Of a stretch of 64,000 nucleotides of DNA, positions 60,129 through 64,000 are shown piece by piece; the first letter of the stretch is position 1; each line of letters starts with the position of its first letter. The translations under genes and the position numbers were made by a program. Source of the stretch: Sphingomonas vulcanisoli (lineage in GTDB: Bacteria > Pseudomonadota > Alphaproteobacteria > Sphingomonadales > Sphingomonadaceae); NCBI RefSeq assembly GCF_011761305.1, contig NZ_JAAOZC010000002.1, positions 452,615-516,614 of the forward strand, given 5' to 3'. Below the pieces are notes generated by a model. That model was given only the letters and a program-made list of their open reading frames with translations, was not told the origin of the DNA and did not search any database.

Positions 60129-61466
60129 TCACCGATAGGCCGTGATCGTACCCGCCACATCCAGCGTCAGCATCGTGCCGCTCGCCACGATCGGCGCGAG
60201 GAAGAAGCCCTTGCCGATCGGCTTCTTCGCCATATCGATCTTGCCGTCCGCCACGGTCACCGCCGCCATGTTGCCGCGCGTGTTGGTCAGGTAGAGCTTG
60301 CCGCCGGCGAGCACGGGGCCGTTCCACTGGATCGGCTTGTTCTTGCTCTTGGGATCGATCCAGCGCGGCAGCTGCGCGATCCAGCGGACCTTGCCGCTGA
60401 TCTTATCGAGGCAGAGCAATTTGGCCTCGTCGGTCACAACGAACAGCCAGTCACCCGCCACCCACGGCGTATCGATGCCCGCGATCGTAAGCTCCCAGAT
60501 ACGCACGCCGGAGAGCAGGTCCATCGCCACCATGCGTCCGCCCTGGCCGATCGCATAGACGCGGCCCGAATCCACCACCGGCGAGGCATCGACGTCCGAG
60601 ATCGACGAGACCGATGTGGAGATCGAGGTGCGCGAGAGCTGATCCTGCCAGACGACGCGGCCATTCTCATAACGCAGCGCCGATAGCTCTCCGGACGAGA
60701 AGCCCGCGACCACCGTGCCCTGCCCGATCGAAGGCGCGGCGACCCCGAACACGCCCGCCGTCTCCAGCGTCGCGGAGACCGTCCAGACGACATCGCCCTT
60801 GTCCTCGGACAAAGCGTAGAGCTGGTTGTCCTGCGTCACGACATAAATGTTGCCGCCGGCGATCGTAGGCGCGCCGCGCAGCGGGCCGGCGGGGCGGACC
60901 TTCCACAGCAGTTTGCCGGTCTTCGAATCGAGCGCGGCGGCATCGCCGAGACCGTCGGTGGCGAACACCTTGCCGTCGTCATAGGAAACGCCGCCGCCGA
61001 AGCGCGACGGCTTCTCCTTCTTCTTGGTCGAAAGCGCGGCGGTCCACACTTTGGCGCCGGTCTTGAGATCGAGCGCGTGGACCACCGCATCGGTATCGAT
61101 CACGAACACCCGGCCCTCGGCCACGGTCGGCGCGGCGGCGAAGCGCGCTTTCGGGCTGCTTTTGCCGATGCGCGCGGTCCAGGCGCGGTTGAGGCCGTTG
61201 AAGGCGAGATTGTTCATCACCTTCGAAGGATTGCCGCCGGGCATCGGCCAATCGGCGTTGGTCTCCGGCGCGGGCACGGTGACCGGGCGGCTGCCGAGCG
61301 CGGGATCGATCTCGGCATCGCTGGTCTGCGCGAGCACGGGGATGCGATCGCCGAGCACCGCGGTCTTCGGGCGATGCTCGCCCTTGCCTTGGCCGAACAG
61401 GCTGCAGCCGGCGAGCAGGGGAAGGGCCGCCAACGCGACAAGCGGGGCCAGGGACTTCAAGCGCAT
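60129..61466 (-). CDS. bamB: Outer-membrane assembly lipoprotein BamB
   Basis: Component of the BAM complex that folds beta-barrel proteins into the outer membrane. The 445-residue protein has a lipoprotein signal (SLAPLVALAALPLLAGCSLF, lipobox LAGC) and an eight-bladed PQQ-type propeller; blades show repeated AxDxxTGxxxW steps (VHALDLKTGAKVWTAAL, AALDSKTGKLLWKVRP, YALSEDKGDVVWTV, LCLDKISGKVRWIAQL). Slightly longer than E. coli BamB because of loop insertions. It follows the YfgM-like gene by 13 bases, the usual yfgM-bamB order. Confidence 0.93.
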   Translation of the reverse strand: MRLKSLAPLVALAALPLLAGCSLFGQGKGEHRPKTAVLGDRIPVLAQTSDAEIDPALGSRPVTVPAPETNADWPMPGGNPSKVMNNLAFNGLNRAWTARIGKSSPKARFAAAPTVAEGRVFVIDTDAVVHALDLKTGAKVWTAALSTKKKEKPSRFGGGVSYDDGKVFATDGLGDAAALDSKTGKLLWKVRPAGPLRGAPTIAGGNIYVVTQDNQLYALSEDKGDVVWTVSATLETAGVFGVAAPSIGQGTVVAGFSSGELSALRYENGRVVWQDQLSRTSISTSVSSISDVDASPVVDSGRVYAIGQGGRMVAMDLLSGVRIWELTIAGIDTPWVAGDWLFVVTDEAKLLCLDKISGKVRWIAQLPRWIDPKSKNKPIQWNGPVLAGGKLYLTNTRGNMAAVTVADGKIDMAKKPIGKGFFLAPIVASGTMLTLDVAGTITAYR

Positions 61467-61479
61467 TCGTTCGTCTTCC

Positions 61480-62178
61480 TTAAAGCGTGTCGGCGCCGGC
61501 GACGGGCGCGACGGTCTGGCCGAGCGAGGTCGCCATGCCGGCGGCGCGGGCCCGCAAGGTAGCGGGCGCGCTGGTGTCGCGGGCGACGGTGGCGAAAAGC
61601 TGGCCCGCGCGATCCTTCTGGCCGAGCGCGAGATAGGCGTTGGCGGTCATCTCGCCGGCCGAGGCGAAGAAGGCGTTGCCGGGCACGGCGATGGCCTTGA
61701 GCCGATCGATCACCGCATTGGGCGTGATGCTGTCATATTGAAGCGCGGTGGCGCGAACCTGGGCGAGATCGCGGATCGGCTGCGGCAGGCCGCTATCGCC
61801 CGCGATCGCTGTATAATCGGCGGCGGCAGCCTTGGGATCGCCGCGCCGCGCGGCATCGGCAGCCAGCGCCAGCCGCGCGACCGCCTGATAGCCGCCCTTC
61901 GAATCCGCGGCCATCGCGCGCAGCGGCGCAGGATTGGAAAGCGGCTGATTATTCTCGAGATCGTCGAGCGGCTTGGCCAGCGCCTCGCTCTTCAGGCCCT
62001 GCTGATAGGCGTCATGCCCGCGCCACCACAGCCCCGCCGCGAGCAGCACGAGCGCGACGAGCAGCAAAGTGACGATTGGGGGCCCCCAGCGCCGCGCCAG
62101 ATCCACCATCTGATCCTGCCGCAGATTATCATCCACCTCACGCAGGAAGGATTCGTCGGTCTGTGGTGTGCGGGCCAA
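61480..62178 (-). CDS. YfgM-like TPR membrane protein
   Basis: A 232-residue bitopic inner-membrane protein: a short cytoplasmic start (PQTDESFLREVDDNLRQDQM), one helix (WGPPIVTLLLVALVLLAAGLWW) and a periplasmic part with TPR-like repeats (AARRGDPKAAAADYTAIAGD, AYLALGQKDRAGQLFATVAR). UPF0070/YfgM proteins interact with the SecYEG translocon and the chaperone PpiD; here ppiD is in the same window but distant. It is the first gene of the pair with bamB. Confidence 0.88.
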   Translation of the reverse strand: MARTPQTDESFLREVDDNLRQDQMVDLARRWGPPIVTLLLVALVLLAAGLWWRGHDAYQQGLKSEALAKPLDDLENNQPLSNPAPLRAMAADSKGGYQAVARLALAADAARRGDPKAAAADYTAIAGDSGLPQPIRDLAQVRATALQYDSITPNAVIDRLKAIAVPGNAFFASAGEMTANAYLALGQKDRAGQLFATVARDTSAPATLRARAAGMATSLGQTVAPVAGADTL

Positions 62179-62335
62179 GGCAAACTCCGAAAACGCGCTC
62201 CGACAGGGGCGCGCGCGCCCTCTTAGCGCCGCGTTCGGCTGAACGGAAGCTGTGCGCGATGGACCGAATGCGCGGCCATGGAACCGTTACGGCCCCCAAT
62301 CCATTGATCCGCAAAAGCCAAGGGAGTTGATCCAG

Positions 62336-62647
62336 ATGAAGACCAAGCTCGGAATCGCCGCATTGATCGCCGCCGTGGCGGCGCCCACGATCGTGCCGGT
62401 CGCGCCCGCCGATGCGCAGGGCTATTACCGCACCTACAACGGCCACCGCCATTATTACCGCTATCGCTGCAAGAAGAGCAGCGGCACCACCGGGCTGATC
62501 GCGGGCGGCGCGGGCGGCGCAGTGCTGGGCAGCGCGCTCGGCGGCGGCACGGCGGGCACCTTGCTCGGCGGCGTCGGCGGCGCGTTGCTCGGCCGTCACC
62601 TCGATAAGAAGCATGACGCCGCGCAGAATCGCCGCAACGGCTGCTGA
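62336..62647 (+). CDS. Exported glycine-zipper protein, copy 1
   Basis: A 103-residue exported protein: signal peptide MKTKLGIAALIAAVAA with processing near PADAQ, a Tyr/His/Arg-rich segment (GYYRTYNGHRHYYRYRCKK), then a glycine zipper (GLIAGGAGGAVLGSALGGGT, GGVGGALLGRHLDKK) of the type that inserts or packs in membranes (Rick_17kDa_Anti/YMGG-like) and a C-terminal Cys. GGGAG precedes the ATG. Two Cys (YRCKK and NGC) may pair. A close paralogue follows at 62680. Function unknown. Confidence 0.8.
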   Translation: MKTKLGIAALIAAVAAPTIVPVAPADAQGYYRTYNGHRHYYRYRCKKSSGTTGLIAGGAGGAVLGSALGGGTAGTLLGGVGGALLGRHLDKKHDAAQNRRNGC

Positions 62648-62679
62648 TCGGCGGCAGGACCCAATCGAAGGATGATATA

Positions 62680-62991
62680 ATGAAGACCAAGCTTGGAATT
62701 GCGGCCTTGATCGCCGCCGTCGCGGCGCCCTCGATTGTGCCGATCGCGCCCGCCGATGCGCAGGGCTATTACCGCACCTATAACGGCCACCGCCATTATT
62801 ACCGCTATCGCTGCAAGAAGAGCAAAGGCACGACCGGCCTGCTCGCCGGTGCGGGCGGCGGCGGTCTCGGCGCGGCGGCGCTGGGCGCGGGGCCGGTCGG
62901 CATTGCGGCGGGCGTGATCGGCGGCGGCCTGCTCGGCCGTCATCTCGACAAGAAGCACGATGCCGCGCAGAACCGCCGCAACGGCTGTTGA
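62680..62991 (+). CDS. Exported glycine-zipper protein, copy 2
   Basis: Paralogue of the preceding gene with identical length (103 residues), nearly the same signal peptide and an identical YYRTYNGHRHYYRYRCKK segment and C-terminus HLDKKHDAAQNRRNGC. The middle differs: GLLAGAGGGGLGAAALGAGP replaces the zipper of copy 1, so the zipper is diverging while the flanks are conserved. Only 32 bases separate the two, with a purine-rich GAAGGATGATATA ahead of this ATG. Likely a recent tandem duplication in one transcript. Confidence 0.8.
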   Translation: MKTKLGIAALIAAVAAPSIVPIAPADAQGYYRTYNGHRHYYRYRCKKSKGTTGLLAGAGGGGLGAAALGAGPVGIAAGVIGGGLLGRHLDKKHDAAQNRRNGC

Positions 62992-63037
62992 GTAATCGGG
63001 AGGGGCGAAGGCACCCCTCTCTCACGGGAGGGGCAAT

Positions 63038-63754
63038 GTGAGCGAAACGTGGCGTCATGCCGCCGGGGATATCGAAGCCGTCGGCGAATTTTACGCGCCG
63101 GTCGGTGCGGCGAACGGTCGCGCCGTCCTGGTTATCCATGAAGCGGATGGGATCGGCGGCAACGTCCGCCGCCATTGCCGGATGCTGGCCGAGTTGGGCT
63201 ATGCCGCCGCTGCGGCGGACATGCACGGCGGCGGGCGCGTGCTGGAGGGTGCCGCGATGGCGGAGGCGTTCGATTTGCTGCGCGGGGATCCCGGCTTGCT
63301 GCGCGGCCGCGTTGCCGGCGCCCTGGCAGCGCTCCGCGAGCGGACGGGACTGCCGCCGGCGCGTTTGGGCGCGATCGGCTATTGCTTCGGTGGCTATACG
63401 GTACTCGAACTGGCGCGCAGTGGGGCCGATCTGGCGGCGGTGGCCAGCTTCCACGGTGTGCTGACGACCAGGCGCCCGGCCGATCCGGGCACGATCCGGC
63501 CCCGCATCCTGGCCTGCACCGGCGACCGCGATCCGATCGTTCCGCCCGAGGACGTCACGGCATTCCAGGCGGAGATGCGCGCGGCGGAGGCCGACTGGCA
63601 GCTGATCGTCCACGGCCGCGCGTTGCACAGCTTCACCAATGTGGATGTCGCGGCGCACAGCGATCCGCGTATGGGCTATGATCCCGCCGCCGACCGGCTT
63701 TCCTGGGCGGCGCTGCTGACGCATCTGGATGGCGCGTTCGGCGGCGTTTCTTAG
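63038..63754 (+). CDS. Dienelactone hydrolase-family protein
   Basis: A cytoplasmic alpha/beta hydrolase of 238 residues, starting at GTG 63038 behind a GGGAGGGG repeat element. The nucleophile is Cys116 in GAIGYCFGGYTV, the dienelactone hydrolase form of the elbow; the acid lies in CTGDRDPIVPPE and the His in GRALHSFTNVD. VLVIHEADGIGGNVRRHCRM supplies the oxyanion region. The family cleaves dienelactone in chlorocatechol degradation but includes many enzymes with other substrates. No degradation genes adjoin it. Confidence 0.88.
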   Translation: MSETWRHAAGDIEAVGEFYAPVGAANGRAVLVIHEADGIGGNVRRHCRMLAELGYAAAAADMHGGGRVLEGAAMAEAFDLLRGDPGLLRGRVAGALAALRERTGLPPARLGAIGYCFGGYTVLELARSGADLAAVASFHGVLTTRRPADPGTIRPRILACTGDRDPIVPPEDVTAFQAEMRAAEADWQLIVHGRALHSFTNVDVAAHSDPRMGYDPAADRLSWAALLTHLDGAFGGVS

Positions 63755-63763
63755 GTCTTCGAT

Positions 63764-63867
63764 CCTCCCCTGCAAGGGGAGGTGGCAGCCCGCAGGGCTG
63801 ACGGAGGGGTGTAACCCCCTCGATAGCGGGATACCCCTCCGACGCGCTGCGCGCGCCACCTCCCCTT
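63764..63867. repeat. Composite intergenic repeat at the right edge
   Basis: Two facing units, CCTCCCCTGCAAGGGGAGG (about 63764-63783) and CACCTCCCCTTACAGGGG (about 63855-63873), enclose further paired stretches such as ACGGAGGGGTGT/ATACCCCTCCG. This unit resembles the CTCCCC/GGGGAG hairpins at 14865-14899 and about 2310-2330. An insertion-sequence end abuts it on the right. Confidence 0.65.
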
Positions 63868-64000
63868 ACAGGGGCATTGTTCACTTTGTATTGCATTGAT
63901 GAGGAGTCGATGGAAGAAGAGTGTGAGTGTGGCATCGAGCATATCGAGGGATTTGGAGTAGCGTTTTGAGCGCCGGTTGAAGCGGGCGAGATTGTCGCGG
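63868..64000 (-). mobile_element. IS1-like transposase, C-terminal fragment (continues past window)
   Basis: The minus strand from the right edge reads RDNLARFNRRSKRYSKSLDM then LDATLTLFFHRLLINAIQ, which matches the C-terminal catalytic tail of IS1-like (InsB-type) transposases, where the N-R-R-x-K-x-Y-S-K-S-L motif is typical. The probable element end is near 63868-63890 (GGCATTGTTCACTTTGTATT on the plus strand). The frame has no stop inside the element and reads on into the neighbouring repeat. The identification as IS1-like is tentative because only the last 43 residues are visible. Confidence 0.6.

Noticed and set aside
63751..63942. A 63-codon minus-strand frame at the right edge
   Set aside because: It is the end of the IS1-like transposase running into a palindromic repeat, not a gene of its own.

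Overview
The window is GC-rich (roughly two thirds G+C by eye), with tightly packed operons, many 1-4 base start/stop overlaps, frequent GTG/TTG starts and abundant short palindromic intergenic repeats. Gene content (ppiD-trpE-trpG-trpD-trpC-moaC-moeA-lexA cluster, single-cysteine DksA, PEPxxW-CTERM protein, EI-Ntr, long-form ThiC with a TPP riboswitch) points to an alphaproteobacterium of the Sphingomonadales, probably Sphingomonas or a close relative. No rRNA, tRNA, CRISPR array or prophage was seen.

Layout. 1-10.6 kb: rimO (cut by the left edge), a DUF3089 hydrolase, an NlpD-like LytM factor translationally joined to serS, exported proteins, dksA, a PilZ protein and a probable blue-light (LOV) c-di-GMP phosphodiesterase, then a weakly coding stretch, a VOC protein and lexA. 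10.7-18.7 kb, minus strand: molybdopterin (moeA, moaC) and tryptophan (trpC, D, G, E) genes behind ppiD. 18.8-24.3 kb: tpiA, an amino-acid permease and putA. 24.4-34.8 kb: an mdtABC/oprM-type tripartite RND pump with two permeases, followed by a PAP2 phosphatase. 34.7-49 kb: a lipoprotein, an adenine-salvage pair (adenine deaminase plus phosphoribosyltransferase), low-complexity and PEP-CTERM surface proteins, a GDP-mannose enzyme, aldo/keto reductases, ptsP, a RodZ-like protein, an acyl-CoA synthetase and ilvD. 49-53.9 kb: an emrAB/outer-membrane-factor operon divergent from a marR gene.

53.9-57.9 kb is an accessory island: parD with a frameshifted parE, an intact yefM-yoeB pair, a DUF4160-DUF2442 pair flanked by a broken second yoeB tail, and a low-GC two-gene operon encoding an unrecognised SAM-methyltransferase-like protein and an ALKBH2/3-type AlkB dioxygenase. 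A sequence matching the alphaproteobacterial LexA operator GTTC-N7-GTTC lies between the predicted promoter and start of that operon, so it is probably an SOS-induced repair or modification module. This is the most interesting finding here.

57.9-64 kb: thiC with its riboswitch, bamB and its YfgM-like partner, two tandem glycine-zipper proteins, a dienelactone hydrolase and, at the right edge, the tail of an IS1-like transposase inserted in an intergenic repeat.
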